NCBI RefSeq assembly: GCF_031143425.1
Contig: NC_090447.1
Span: forward strand, 133,629,106 to 133,693,105
From: Pleurodeles waltl
Lineage: Eukaryota > Chordata > Amphibia > Caudata > Salamandridae
Length of the DNA stretch: 64,000 bases
Direction: 5' to 3'
Below are positions 44,190-56,520 of the stretch, piece by piece. The stretch's first letter is position 1; each line of letters begins with the position of its first letter. The notes under the pieces were generated by a model. The model did not search any database. It saw only the letters and a list, made by a program, of their open reading frames with translations, and was not told where the DNA came from. Made by a program: the position numbers and the translations under genes.

Positions 44190-47030
44190 TACCCTTGTTT
44201 GGTGGTGGTTCAACTTGTCGTAGTCTTGCCCTCTTCTCTATACGAGGATTAATGTTTGCAGATATTTTAGTAGGAAGACGCTTGAGGAAGAGTCAAATTT
44301 CAAATTCATATTTCAAAATTGTTTTATTTTGGGTACAAAAAGTAACCATAAACACACATAAAAGTAAACACAAAACAGATACAAATCCATTTAATAAAAA
44401 CAAGCTGACAAGGCTGTATACACCACGGTCATGGCTGACGAGATAACAAAACTGATCTGCCATATACTGATAAGACAGGCAGATCAATTTTTGTCCCACT
44501 AGCATAGGCAATAGTTTCAGGAACATTTCTTAAAATTGAATAACAGAAAAGTAATAGTAAGCAACCCTTTAATGAAGCCAAATACTCAACCAAGATTAAT
44601 AGCTGCCACAAATCATTTTTTCCCAAACAGAAAGTATCGACCCCATTGAGTTGTTCCATCCCATTAGAACAACAATGATTTTCTTCCATTGAGGGCACAA
44701 CTCCAGAAAGGAACAACTGTTGATACAGTAGGATGGGGAATTTAACTGCAGCTTCTGATACCCTGTGACTTAATGATAGGAATTAAAACCCTTTGGTAAA
44801 ACAATGTGACTTTGGTAGATAAAGGTAAAATGCAGCAGGCTTTGCGGGGAGGATTTGTCACAGGGACAAAGTAAAATTTCAGGTATATCAAATTTTCCAA
44901 GGGGAAACCCAAGGTGCTGCATCAGAAATCCTAGCCTAAACCTGGTTAATAGTAATCTCTCCCAGGGCACATTAATCCATATCAAATATGGCTCCAGGAT
45001 TTACAAACTATGAAAGTCCAAACATTCCCCAACAGTTAGTTTTCTTAGTTCTAATTCCTCCTTAGTAGCTTTCATCCTAGACTTAAAGGCAGCTTTAACC
45101 CAGGTAAAGCCAGTTATAGTTATAGAATTTGGGTTAGTAAAGAAGGTCAGCTTTACCAGCTTCACCAATCCTGCCCTAACATAGCTGAACCAAGGAATTT
45201 TCAGGACTCTCTCACAAAAAAGGGAATCCTCAATAATTTCCCTATTAAATGAGGCATTTGGATTTGCCCAGATTGTGCACTACAGAAACAGGAGGGCCAA
45301 CTTGATGATATCCTCTGCATAGTCCATTCCCAGCTCCTGGTGCATATTGAAAGTAGAGCAGACAGGGGCAACACCCAGAATTCATCTGAGCATATTATTT
45401 TGCTCACCCTGAAGAGAGCTTATATGATTGTATCCCCATATAACTGATCCATATGTAAGAACTGGGAGTCACTTTCTCTTGTAGATCTCCAAAGGGGGGT
45501 TGATGTTGTTTTGATACATTTGGCCAAATTAAAACTATGCCCCACCAAGCTTAAAAATGTCCGATGTACACTAGCAATACAGGGTCCCCAAATGCCTTTA
45601 GTGTCTATGACTACCAGCAATAGGAAACCCCAGGGCCTGCACCACGGATTGGCCTATTAAAAATATGCCTGCATCTTATGCTTGCTAGATTTGTTGACCA
45701 TTAAATAGGTGTTTGCTAGGTAAGTAACAGAGCCCACAGACCACAAGAAAGAAACACATTCTTGAAATAGAGCATTTAGGCTATTGGGAGTTCTCAAGAC
45801 TAAAATTGCATCATCTGCATAAAAGAGAACTGGTACCTTTTTCCTACTAATTGAGGGTGCCTCTGAGGCAAAATGAGAACACTAAGGGTCCAGGACACAG
45901 CCCTGGTGCACCCCTCTCCCTTGCTTAAAGCAATCAGTACGTTCACCAGAGGCTGACAAAGGCTGACAGATCACAATGAAGGGATCTCAAAAACTGAACC
46001 AAATTGTTTTAAGCACCTAGGTCAACGAAGACCTCACCAAGTTTAAACCAAACTATGCTATCAAAGGCACAGAATAGATTCATGAAGGCCATGAAAACTA
46101 CCCTGCTTAGCAGTGGTGTACTCTTGGACTAACAAGTGTAGGTTTAAACATTGCTCCAGTGTGCCTAGCCCCTCCCGTAATCCATACTGCACCTGCGATA
46201 GCGTGTTGCTCTCCCTCACCCAAGTTAGGAGATGCTCCAAGATGGCCCTCCCCACCGACTTCACAGTGAATTCCAGGATGATAGAACTCCAGTGACTAAT
46301 GGTTGCCCTTCTTAAAGACTGGTGCAATAACAGCAGTGTGCCATGATTCTGAGAGTCCCACCTCACAGACAGCATGGAAACAATTACATAGAAGAGGGGC
46401 CCATAATTCAGGTGAGGTTTTGTACAATTCCATCAGGTCCGGGGGCATTGTGGCAAGGATTCCTATTTGCCCACATTACCTCTTTGATGGTGAATTCCAG
46501 GTCTAGGTGTAACAACACCTCGTTCTCAACATATTGATTAGATACACTGTGTCCAAATACTTTTTTAAATGGTTGACCCAAGCTTCCAGCCTAATGATAG
46601 GACAGTGTTTGACCTAATGCTTAGAGGGTTGGTGTTAATGGCCTCCAGCCAGACGGCTCTAGGATTGTTCTGCCTACAAGCCCTCACTAGTTTCCCCCAT
46701 GATTAATTTTGTAGTTCTTTTTTCCTGTACATTAAAGTAGCCTTATATTCTTCTCTACACTGTTGTAATTTCCCTATATCCTCGGCTAAATCCTTTCAAG
46801 CCTCATGTAGTAACATCAATGCTTTCCCACAGTGCTAGTCTAAATACTTAGCCTTGTAAGTCCCTGGTTTAACAAGTTTCATAGGACCACAACTGATTAC
46901 TGAGTTTAATTGAGCAAATTGATTAGCCACCACCCCAGGGTCATTGTTAATGGTCAAACATTTTATCATCAGGGAAAAATAGTTCAAGCAAAGTTTTGAC
47001 AAAAAGGAAGTCATATCAAGTATTCTTCAT
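44190..47030 (-). pseudogene. LINE (non-LTR retrotransposon) RT remnant
   Basis: From right to left on the minus strand: KLVRACRQNNPRAVWLEAIN, PDGI-type block, ELYKTSPELW-like block, HWSSIILEFTVKSVGRAILE, LSQVQYGLREGLGTLEQCL, then LFYADDAILVL (catalytic YADD, about 45790-45840), and finally RFRLGFL...CPCD near 44870-44930, typical of the ORF2 C-terminus. Multiple frameshifts and stops. RT order and the ADD box make a LINE certain. The clade is not assigned; it does not look like mammalian L1. Endonuclease was not found. Confidence 0.8.
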
Positions 47031-47601
47031 GCTAAGCACAGGCCTTGTGATTTGACCCCTAGTGGCTCCATGACCATGGACATGGAACAGTCACATTGCC
47101 AAAATGACACCAGAAATGGTTACTGGAGGTCCTTCATGCAGTACAATGTGCACTATACATTTATCCAAACACGTAGCACTTACTACTTAACTACAAGAAA
47201 GTGCTTCTGTTGGGTAGACATTTTGCAAAAAACTATGGACTCTTCTTGGAAGAATTCTGGAACCAATGCTCATTTCCCGAAAATTAAACCTCAACAGGAA
47301 ACATTTACAAATAAAAACATAGTAGGTGCCCCAGTTGAAGCTCCCCTTCTGTAAAAGACAAATCCTATCAACACATTGAACTTATCCAAGGTAAAGCAAG
47401 GGTGTTTTCTCTGCACTTCCCCATTGAAAAAATGCCTGTGGCCAGCCGCCGACATGCATTGCCAAAGTCTGTGCATGGCCCAGGGTTGGGTGCCTGGGGG
47501 GATGGCTGCGTGTGTGGATTAAAGTAAGGTAATTTTATATTTCTTAACATTAAAAAAATCTTAGAAATTCACTGAAAAAACAAAAGTTACAGAGACATAT
47601 A
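47031..47601. other. No supported gene; flank of the LINE
   Basis: Possible LINE upstream region, but no endonuclease motif is seen. AT-rich near 47530-47590. Confidence 0.4.
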
Positions 47602-48318
47602 GGGCCAGATGTAGGAAAAATCCAATTTGCGAGTTGCAAATTGCGAGTCCTTCCGACTTGCAATTTGCAACTCGCAAATTGGTATGCAGAACGGTGTCTC
47701 AGACACCGTCTGCGAGTCGCTATGGGGTCGCAAAGACCCACCTCATTAATATTAATGAGGTGGGTTGCAAATTGCGGCCCCATAGTGACTATGGGCACTC
47801 GCAAACATGGAGGCCTGCTGTAGTCACCAGACCTCCATGTTCGTGACTGCTTTTAAATAAAGCCGTTTTAATTTTTTTAAGTGTAGCCCGTTTTCCTTAA
47901 AGGAAAACGAGCTGCACTTAAAAAAAATCCGAAACCTTTAGTTTAGTTATTTTTTCAGGGCAGGTAGTGGTCCCTTGGACCACTACCTGCCCTGAAAAAA
48001 TAATTTGTGGTCCATTCACAAAGGGGAAGGGGTCCCATGGGGACCCCTTCCAATTTGCGAGTGGGTTACCATCCACTTCAAGTGGATGGTAACTGCGACA
48101 CCATTTGCGACCGCATATGCGGTCGCAAATGGTATTGCATACCACTGTGAATCGCAAATAGGAAGGGAACACCCCTTCCTATTTGCGATTCGGAAATGCA
48201 TTTTGCGAGTCGGTCCCGACTCGCAAAATGCATTTCTGCATTGGAAACATGCATTTACGAGTCGCAAACGGCAAATTTTGCCGTTTGCGAGTCGCAAAGT
48301 GTTTCCTGCATCTGGCCC
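47602..48318. mobile_element. Chained-palindrome MITE with GGGCCAGATGTAGGAAA ends (717 bp)
   Basis: Ends GGGCCAGATGTAGGAAA and TTTCCTGCATCTGGCCC. TSD ATA at 47599-47601 and 48319-48321. The interior is a row of about ten palindromes, including perfect CACCTCATTAAT/ATTAATGAGGTG, GCGACCGCATATGCGGTCGC and long arms around TTATTTTTTCAGGGCAGGTA. Frequent TTTGCGA/TCGCAAA motifs also occur in the DNA flanking the second-family transposase at 59750-60040, which suggests that family as its source. Confidence 0.88.
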
Positions 48319-48378
48319 ATAGTTAGGAAATAGATTTAAACAAACCTTAAAAATTCACTAAAAAAACAAAGATTAAAT

Positions 48379-48738
48379 GGATATTATAGTTGTAGTTAGA
48401 TTCAGATTTCACATGCACAAAACCATAGAAATTCAATAGATATAGATATAGCTATGCTTATCTCAAGAAATTATCACTCGTGCTCTAAGGTAACTATAAC
48501 TCAAACCCTCAACATGCACTGCTACTTATCCCACATATTACTAAGGTGATGCATCTTCTATCACATCATTGATAATATAACTGCAACATTTGCAATAACA
48601 TTGTTGATGAGAAAACTGTGCATGGAGGAGGCACAAGTTATAGTCACCTTAGACCACGAGTTTGAGTTAAGTACAAATATAGCTGTTGAATGTCTATGGT
48701 TTTGTGCGTGTAAAATCTGAACCTAACTATAACATCCC
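48379..48738. mobile_element. Foldback element with arms of about 55 bp or more
   Basis: 48379-48437 and 48680-48738 are inverted copies (for example CACAAAACCATAG against CTATGGTTTTGTG). A second inner pair is at about 48482-48512 and 48634-48662 (CTAAGGTAACTATAACT against AGTTATAGTCACCTTAG). 360 bp in total. No TSD was identified and no superfamily is assigned. Confidence 0.75.
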
Positions 48739-49282
48739 TCTCACCGTTTTTTTTCATGATTTTTTATAGATAGACAGATAGATCCACATATTCCAAATTT
48801 AAAATGAAACAAGGCAACAACTAAAACCACAGCAGCTCCAAAAAGTGTCAAAGATCTAAATAGCCATGAAACCTTTACTGCAATATACAGTAACAAACCT
48901 TCTTTTTATATGATAACCCCAATTATGACAGGAGCATAATTTGATTGTGCAACAGAAACAAACAACAAAGATTAAATCAAAGCAAAAGTGAATGATGGAT
49001 AGCACATTTAAATCATGCTCTCCAAAATTCACATTAATCTGAACAATACACAGTGAATATCATAAAACAAACATTACATTGATTTATGCACTTTTCCCTA
49101 ACAAACCATGTGCAACATACCATGCGCTACTAGCTGGAAACAAAATTAAAACTAGCAAACACTGTCCTCAAAAATAATTATGTCCTTGAATAAGCAATGA
49201 TTAATGCAATTCAAAAAACATACAGGGGTGTACTAACATTTTATCCAAAGTATTTGAAGACATCTTCAGAAATCATTACTAA
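48739..49282. other. No recognisable gene
   Basis: AT-rich DNA without supported features. Confidence 0.5.
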
Positions 49283-49560
49283 GGACCTAATTAAGAGTTT
49301 GGCGATCCATTGAGCGTCATGGTGGTGGTCTGACCGCCATTGGGTTGGCAGTTGGGCCACCAGATTACAAGTCATGTGGGCCTATGGAGCAAAGATCACT
49401 GTGGCCGAGTCGCACACATAGGTAAAACATACTGCCACGGTCATGAGGCATCATAAACAGGCTGGAGGAGCCTGTGTTTCTGCTGGACACATTACGAGGT
49501 TGCAAACCGCCAATGTGACTGTGATGGTTCAACCACCACGTCTTAACAGGCTGAAACGGG

Positions 49561-49680
49561 GAGTATAAAGGGAAACACATACCTGCAGGCAGCCTCATAC
49601 ATCTGGTGCCACCATGGAGCCCAGCACACACATCCTGCTGCTGTTGTTAATCATCAATGGATTACAAAATCAACACCATT
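49561..49680 (+). promoter_or_regulatory. TATA-like box and transposase exon-1 relic (copy 5)
   Basis: GAGTATAAAGGG at about 49560-49571 precedes ATG 49614, which opens MEPSTHILLLLLI, resembling MEPELHILP of copy 2. The position relative to the terminal repeat is also the same. The Arg-rich end and donor are decayed. It supports exon 1 being an ancestral feature of this Harbinger lineage. Confidence 0.4.
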
Positions 49681-50999
49681 GTACACATACCTACCTGTCT
49701 AATGATGCTCAATGACAGATAGTTGTGCCATCATCCACATGATAGGGGTCATGCTATGGGTACCAAGTACACGTCTCATCGTGTTCACAGACAGAATATT
49801 TTATAAAGATGGACACATTCACAGTCACAATATGCCGCCTTTGGGTAGGTAACTTACACTGCACTGTAACACTACACAAAAACATACATCCACTCATCTC
49901 AAGCACAGGAATAATGAAGGCTACACAACATTGTCTCATACAACACCAACATCACATATAAAAATACAGCTCAAACACTCACATTCCTCACAAGCTATGG
50001 ACTGTCATCACATACAACACACATATGTATGGATGTGTCATAGAACACGAACACCCAGTAAACAGCCATGCAATGGACACACACATCACCCACACCACAG
50101 CACAATATAAGGACAATGGCATGCACAATAGACAGAGCAACAAATTAACAGATATCATTATGCTAACAATATCTGAATAATGGGGATGGGGGTATCAGGA
50201 ACACTCAGGCAAGGATGCTGCATTGGGACACATTATTTTGCAAATGCATCTTAAACAATATTTGCACAGGAAATGGCCCTAAATGAGTCTCAGGAACAAA
50301 CAATACCACGCCCAAATGACATGCATATCAGCACAATGTGGAAGTGCAAGTCAACAAAGTACATACAACTCCATCTGCATGGGACAGACATCTACATGAG
50401 CTAATTTCAAGATACACACAGCTAAATGGATACATGCACAGTCAAATGCAAACCAAGGTAGCACAATTGTACACAGTCCATGCCTACACAAACACAACTC
50501 AAGCTGACACAAATCAGATAAATACATAATCCATATTTGGGGGACTGTTCACATTGGACAACACAAGATAAAATACTTACCATAAAAAACAGTAACAACG
50601 CTATGACACCACCATTGCATGTATACCCACATATCCATTTACTCAACATATACTCTTGTCTTGGGGGGCACCAGCACTAACAACAAAGTCAGATACTGCA
50701 AACAGCAGCAAATGGATCAGCATGCAGGCTGATTCACACAAAACTGTAGGCGACAACACAAATTAATCAGGAACAACATTATGGTAATAAAGGAATTGCA
50801 GGACAAATGTGCATCCCAAAAAACCCAAATGTTAGGGTTTATTTGTAGTACATTTTCAAAGACTGAGGCCATTGACCAGTCTGAAGTCTGATGCACAGGC
50901 ACCTGAGGGTGCCCTCACCTGACTCCTGACTGCCAAGGGATCTCCACAGGAAACGGCATCAAGGGGTCAGGTAGAACACCTCAAAGATCATCCTGAGGG

Positions 51000-53900
51000 G
51001 GTCGGGAAGGGTGGTCTTCTTTTTGGGAGGGGTTGGCATCTTCTTGGGGGAGAGGTATGGGCACTTGCTTGGGGACAGTGGAGGCCGTGTAGATGGAAGG
51101 GAGGGGCTGGGTGCTGGGTGGGGGCCTCTTGGATTTGTGACAGGGTGGAGGGAACAGGGAAAAGGTCATGGTCAAACAAAAGAACTTTCTTAGGGACACA
51201 GGGAAGGTCAGCAAAAAGGGGTCAGGATTTGGAGGTCAAGGGAGTGGTTGTGTGCTGTATTGGTATGGATCTCATGGGTGTATGCATCTGGGAGTTATGC
51301 TTGTGTTTGTCTGGTATCTGTTGGATTGGTGAGTGAGTGTGTGCGTCTTGGGGGTCTGGGAGGTGGAGGTGCTGGCATATAGGGTGATGGATGTGTGTGT
51401 GTTGGAATGATGACTGCAGATATGCTGGATGTGGTGGATGTCTGTGTGTCTGTAGTTGTGGTGTCTGCAGGTATGGGGCTTGTGGTGGATGTCTAGGGGT
51501 CTGCTCAGTGATGTCTGTGGGTATTTTGGGTATGGTGGGTGTGTCACTGACAGTTGGTGTGGTACCTGTAGGTATGATGGACATTGTGTGTGTAATGTTG
51601 GGGGTGGGGGATGTCTGAGTAAGTGGTGACTGTTATATCTGTAGGTAGCTATTGTTTGCTTGCATGCCAGTGTGTTTTGTTGCGCTTGTGTTTGTGTGTG
51701 CTCCTCTTGCCTGTTGATATGGATGTGTGCAGATGTGTCTGTCTGCTTTAGGTAGGTAGGGGAAGGGGGGATTTGGATTAGGAAGAGGGAGGTGGAGGGG
51801 AGACAGAAGGTGGAGGGTGACTGGCTGCATCAGTGAGGATGCCAGAGCCAGAAAAGATCTCTATAGGCCAGTAATCACACCATAAATGCCTTCCAGGAAT
51901 GCAATTGTCTGTTGTATCTGAGTCGGCAATCTCTGGATGGCATTCACAAGGGCTGACTGACCCACAGATACTTATCAGGAGGTCAATAGCCTCTTCACTG
52001 AGGGAAGAAGGGCTAACACGGGCTGGGGCTGAGGAACCTGCAGCAGAGGAGACATCCACCCTCTTGGGCGAGCAGCCACGGCCAACTGGGTGGGGGAACA
52101 CCAGGGAGGGCAGCGACAGAACTGTGGTGGAGGACAAAGATGGTACAGGGGGATGCCCCGATGGGTCCGACACCACTAGGGAGTGTCCACTGAAGGAAGA
52201 ATCCGGTGATGATGTCCCGGTCTCCCCATGGCACTTCCCTCACCCTGCAGGCCACTAGGTCCCTCTGTGTCCACATAATCTTGAACCACGGTCCTGTGGT
52301 CAGTGCTTCCCCACTCAGCCGTGCCTTATCTCCTTTACCTGCTGATGCAGATGCTGTAAATACAAAGAGAAATTGGGTAATCACACGCCCATGATTTCAC
52401 TTGAACAACAACTCTGATTAGCATACATTACCATGATGTCAAGTAGGTCCCAGCTAAAATCTTGACATAAATGGCCCACACATGTGCCATACCATATGCA
52501 TGCATGCCATCTGAACTGTGAACACTTGCCCACAGGAAAATCTGGATCTCAGACAACTACAATTGCACAGCTGAAGTTGTACAATCACAATACCCATTCA
52601 TTCAAAAAGTAGGACACACCATCACCCTCAAACTTTTTCCCCATGGAGCAGACCTCTGTTACCTATTGGCCAAGTCCAAATGCATTTCCACAGATCCCAC
52701 AAAAGGTCATGTACACATATAATTGTCACATACATGATGACCCAAGAATAAGTAATGATGCTACAAAATCATGCCATGTTGATGTCAAAAGTACAATATC
52801 CTGGGGAAGCTGACATGGACATTTTTATGTCACACTGGAAACATATCAACAACGCACACTTCACCAAGTGATATTTGTCCCAAATAGAGTTATGGAGGTA
52901 GTATTAATGTTGCTCAGACAGGCTACACAAGTGGCATGTGTTGAAAAATTGCCTTTTCTGAAGGGTCACTCCAAACTTGTTTTTGCCTTCCTCCTCCTCT
53001 TTTTCTGACCTCTTTTTTTTGGCATTAGGAGTCTGTGCACTTTACCATTGCTAACCAGCGCTAAAGTGCCTGTGCCCTCTTCTTAAAACATGGTAACATT
53101 GGGTCATACCCAGTTGGCATATTTAATTTACTGATATGTCCCTAGTACAATGCACTAGATGTGCCCAGGACTTGTAAATTGATGCTACTACTGGGCCTGC
53201 AACACTGATTGTGCCAACCACATAGGTAGACCTTTACCCATGTCTTGTGTCTGCCATTACCTGACCTGCATGTGCAGTTTCACTGTCACTTCGACTTAGC
53301 ATTTAAAAGTACTTGCCAGGCCTTAAAATCCCCTCTTTTATATATAATTCACCCATGACTTAGTCCCTAGGTAATCCATAGGTCTGCGTGCTATGTAGGT
53401 AAAAGGCAACACATGTACTTATGTGTTTTACATGTCCTGGTAGTGAAAAACTCGCAAATTAGTTTCTCACTACCTTGAGGCCTGCTCTTCTCAGACCAGC
53501 ATTAAAACTGCTCTTCTATACTTTTAAGTGGTAGATTCTGATCTGAAAGGAGTAGCCCTGTCATATTTAGTATGGCCAGAATCGTAATAGAAAATCCTTC
53601 TTACTGATGAAGTTAGATTTAAGATTAATATTCTAGCAACACTACTTTTAGAAAGTGGACATTTCTCTACATTTACTGCCTCCTGTGCCTTACAACCTGT
53701 CTCCAATCCACATCTGGGATGTGGTGATTGACAGCTCCCCTTATGCGTTCCATCCAGGCAGCCATAAAAACAGGACACTCAGGCACATCTGCATTCATCT
53801 GCATACTGGATGGGTCTCCCTGGGCAGGAAGGGTGGGCGGGCTCTCACTTATACTTCAAAGGCCACTGGCATGACCCCCACACAAAGGACTGATAACTTC

Positions 53901-55127
53901 CCACATGGTTTCTGCCGTGCAGGGCTGGGTTGAAAGGGGGCCTTGTGCACTTCAAAACCACCTTCTGAGATTTCTCCCACTTGAAAGGCATTTTGAGTGT
54001 ATATACTGCATTTGTGACCCTCCAAGCTCAGACACTTCTGGATCTACAACTGTACTCTGTCAGATGGACTGCCTGGCAGCCCAAATGACTCATCTGGGCG
54101 GCTTTGCTGGAAGAAATGCTGTCCTGCTTGTTGCCCTGCTACCTGCTGGCCCCTGACTCTGCTGAAAGGCTTTGCCTTCTCCAAAAGTGCTCTCCAAGGG
54201 CTTGGATTGGGCTTGCCTCCTGTCCTGAAGTCTCAGACCCACAAATGCTTCACCAAAGAGTATAAAATCCCTGTGCCTCAGAAAATCAATGCAACACCTA
54301 CAGAAATTGATGTAGTACCTGCCACGCGCCTCAAAAATTGCTCCATCACCTCTCGGATCGACACAGCTCCTGCTCCTTCTTACCAGCGATTCATGGATGT
54401 TCAATTCATCGTACCTCGACATCGAAATATTCCCCATTTGCACTGAGGAGCCAACTAATGTCTGGCACCCCTTACAATGACATACTCTGAGTGTATCAGT
54501 AGAAACCATTAGTCCTTTGTATGTTGGAGAGACCCTGAGATTTGCATGTGGCAGAGGACAGTGATCCATCACCTACTTACCTTTGGCCTGCAACATTTAA
54601 GAGTAGTGGTTTGTTGCAAAGAAATTACTCACACTACAATAACAAACAGTACTTGATTGACCAATGTAACTAGCCATACGTTGTCCCTGCACAGGAAGTG
54701 GTCTATGGATACTACTCTTCTGCGTCCTAGATCCATGGGCAATATGCAAGGTGTTCTGTAACACATGCCATGTCTACACAATCACTCATCTACTGTGCGA
54801 CACATGGCTCATACCTAAGTGTCAGGGTGAGCTGTCAGAACCTAACTCATACACTTGAGAAAAGGACAGGCAGGAATATGTCCTATACCCACCCCCTTAT
54901 GGCTGCTGTGCTGCCCGAAAATGCCCATCAAACTCTGGACAGGCCACTGCCACAATACGGGCCATTAAGGAGGTCATGGTCTGACTGGCACCCCACCCAC
55001 GTTTGGAGGACATCCCCAGCTGGACCTCTTCAATCTTCCAGGTCCAGCATCTCAGGTCCTCCCACCTTTTTCTACAGTGGGTTCCAGCTGTGGACCCCCA
55101 AGGTCCCTTCTTTTGATGGGTTTTGAC
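51000..55127 (-). pseudogene. Harbinger Myb2 protein, copy 5 (divergent)
   Basis: Exon 2 is 55127-54893: VKTHQKKG, CRKRWEDLRCW and MTSLMARIVAVACPEFDG align with the second half of the SANT domain in copies 1-3. Exon 3 begins at about 52352 after TGTATTTACAG and includes PKRVDVSSAAGSSAPARVSP followed by LSEEAIDLL, then a low-complexity tail with HPICQHLHLPDPQ-type repeats to about 51000. The exon 2/3 phase agrees with copy 2. Frame changes near 52180 and 51960, and the LTR-A insert in the intron, show decay. Exon 1 was not located. Confidence 0.68.
52939..54482 (+). mobile_element. LTR-A, copy 2 (3' truncated)
   Basis: Starts TGTTGAAAAATTGCC and runs colinear with copy 1 (shared TTGGCATATTTAATTTACT and GACATGTCCTGGTAGTG-like blocks) through the T(C)AGACACTTCTGGA region. 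It ends at CCCCTTACAATGACA, a 3' sequence absent from copy 1. It lacks both inserts seen in copy 1, so it helps define those insertion sites. Confidence 0.75.
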
Positions 55128-55618
55128 CTGCATGGATGCAAAAGACAAATCAAGAGATCATGATCACAAGTCTCATCACAAATGGTTGAGGCACATGCAT
55201 GTCAGTAATATCAAGCTAGAACATTCCTATTTGTCAATACTCCCCAAGTGTGACACATAAATGCCAATAAACACAGGGACATGACAACAGACAAAAATTT
55301 CTCCATCTGCGCACTAACCCACTACCTTGCACAGGCCCTACAATTACTAAGCAAGGTTATTTACATTATGTAGGTTGTGCTGTAGCAACCTGAGTGAAAT
55401 GTGAGGCACTATGACACACATCACAGCTCTGTTGCTTCTGAAGGGTAAATGCCTTGACATGAATGGACCAATATATTCACACTCTGTGAGAATGACTATC
55501 CTATCTGCATACAGTCCCTATAGGCAATTGCCAGAGAGCAAACTCCAACAGTACATATGGGTAACAATGAAGGGGTTGGCATGGTTGGTACAGAAAGTAT
55601 CTTCCCTGTCCATGTGTG

Positions 55619-55940
55619 ACATGACCCCCACACAAAGGACTGATAAAGTGCTCTCCAAGGGCTTGGATTGGGCTTGCCGCCTACCCTGAAGTCTCAGACC
55701 CACAAATGCTTCACCAAAGAGAATAAAATCCCTGTGCCTCAGAAAATCAATGCAACACCTACAGAAATTGACGTAGTACCTGCCTCACAGCTGAAAAATT
55801 GCTCCATCACCTCCCGGATCGACCCAGCGCCTACTCCTTCTTACCAGCGAGTCATGGATTTTCAACGCATCGTACCTCGACATTAAAATATTCCCCCATT
55901 GCACCGAGGAGCCAACTAATGTCTGGCACCCCTTACAATG
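55619..55940 (+). mobile_element. LTR-A, partial copy 4
   Basis: CATGACCCCCACACAAAGGA joins directly to GTGCTCTCCAAGGGCTTGGA, skipping about 300 bp present in copy 2. It then follows copy 2 closely to the same end point, CCCCTTACAATGACA. Harbinger copy 4 begins five bases later. Confidence 0.75.
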
Positions 55941-56520
55941 ACAAAGGGGGTCATTACAACATTGGCGGTAAAAGCCGCTTACTGCTGTGAAGTAGACCAC
56001 CAACACACCGCCACAGCCGCTGAATTCTGCCAGAGCCATTATGACCCACAGCTCGGAATCCGCCAAAATCTAGACACCCACACAAGTCCGCCACACCAAA
56101 GGTCAGTGATAAACTGGCGATACCAAAACCTCCACCGTCACGCCAACAGGAATACACCCACACTATCACGACCCACAAATCCACGCGGCGGTCTTTCAAC
56201 CGCGGTATTCCATTGGCGGTACACACCACCACGCTCAAAATACACACACATATACAAAACACTACCACATTGGACAAATTGAAATACACACACCTGATAC
56301 ACATACACACACCACTCCCACACACCCAATACACTATAAAACACACACCCACATCACCCACAAACCCCTACGACAACAATTGCGACAGAAGGCCAGAGAG
56401 AGACACCAGCAGAAAGAACAATAGCATCCACAGGCACTCAACACCATCACTAACACAACATCCACGCACCTCACACAACACACCTCTAAATATCACCCCA
56501 CACATCACCCACACCACCCC

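Larger units (their letters stand above)
49283..55410. mobile_element. Old divergent Harbinger element, copy 5
   Basis: The left edge GGACCTAATTAAGAGTTTGG is preceded by TAA (49280-49282). As in copies 2 and 3, a small exon-1-like frame stands near the left end and a minus-strand Myb2 gene follows. LTR-A copy 2 lies between Myb2 exons 2 and 3. No transposase or right terminal repeat is found. Stretches such as 49700-51000 and 52400-52930 contain only intronic-looking DNA. The right edge is approximate. Confidence 0.65.

Noticed and set aside
47550..48322. Frames near 47.6-48.3 kb as a gene
   Set aside because: They lie within a non-coding MITE with clear terminal repeats and TSD.
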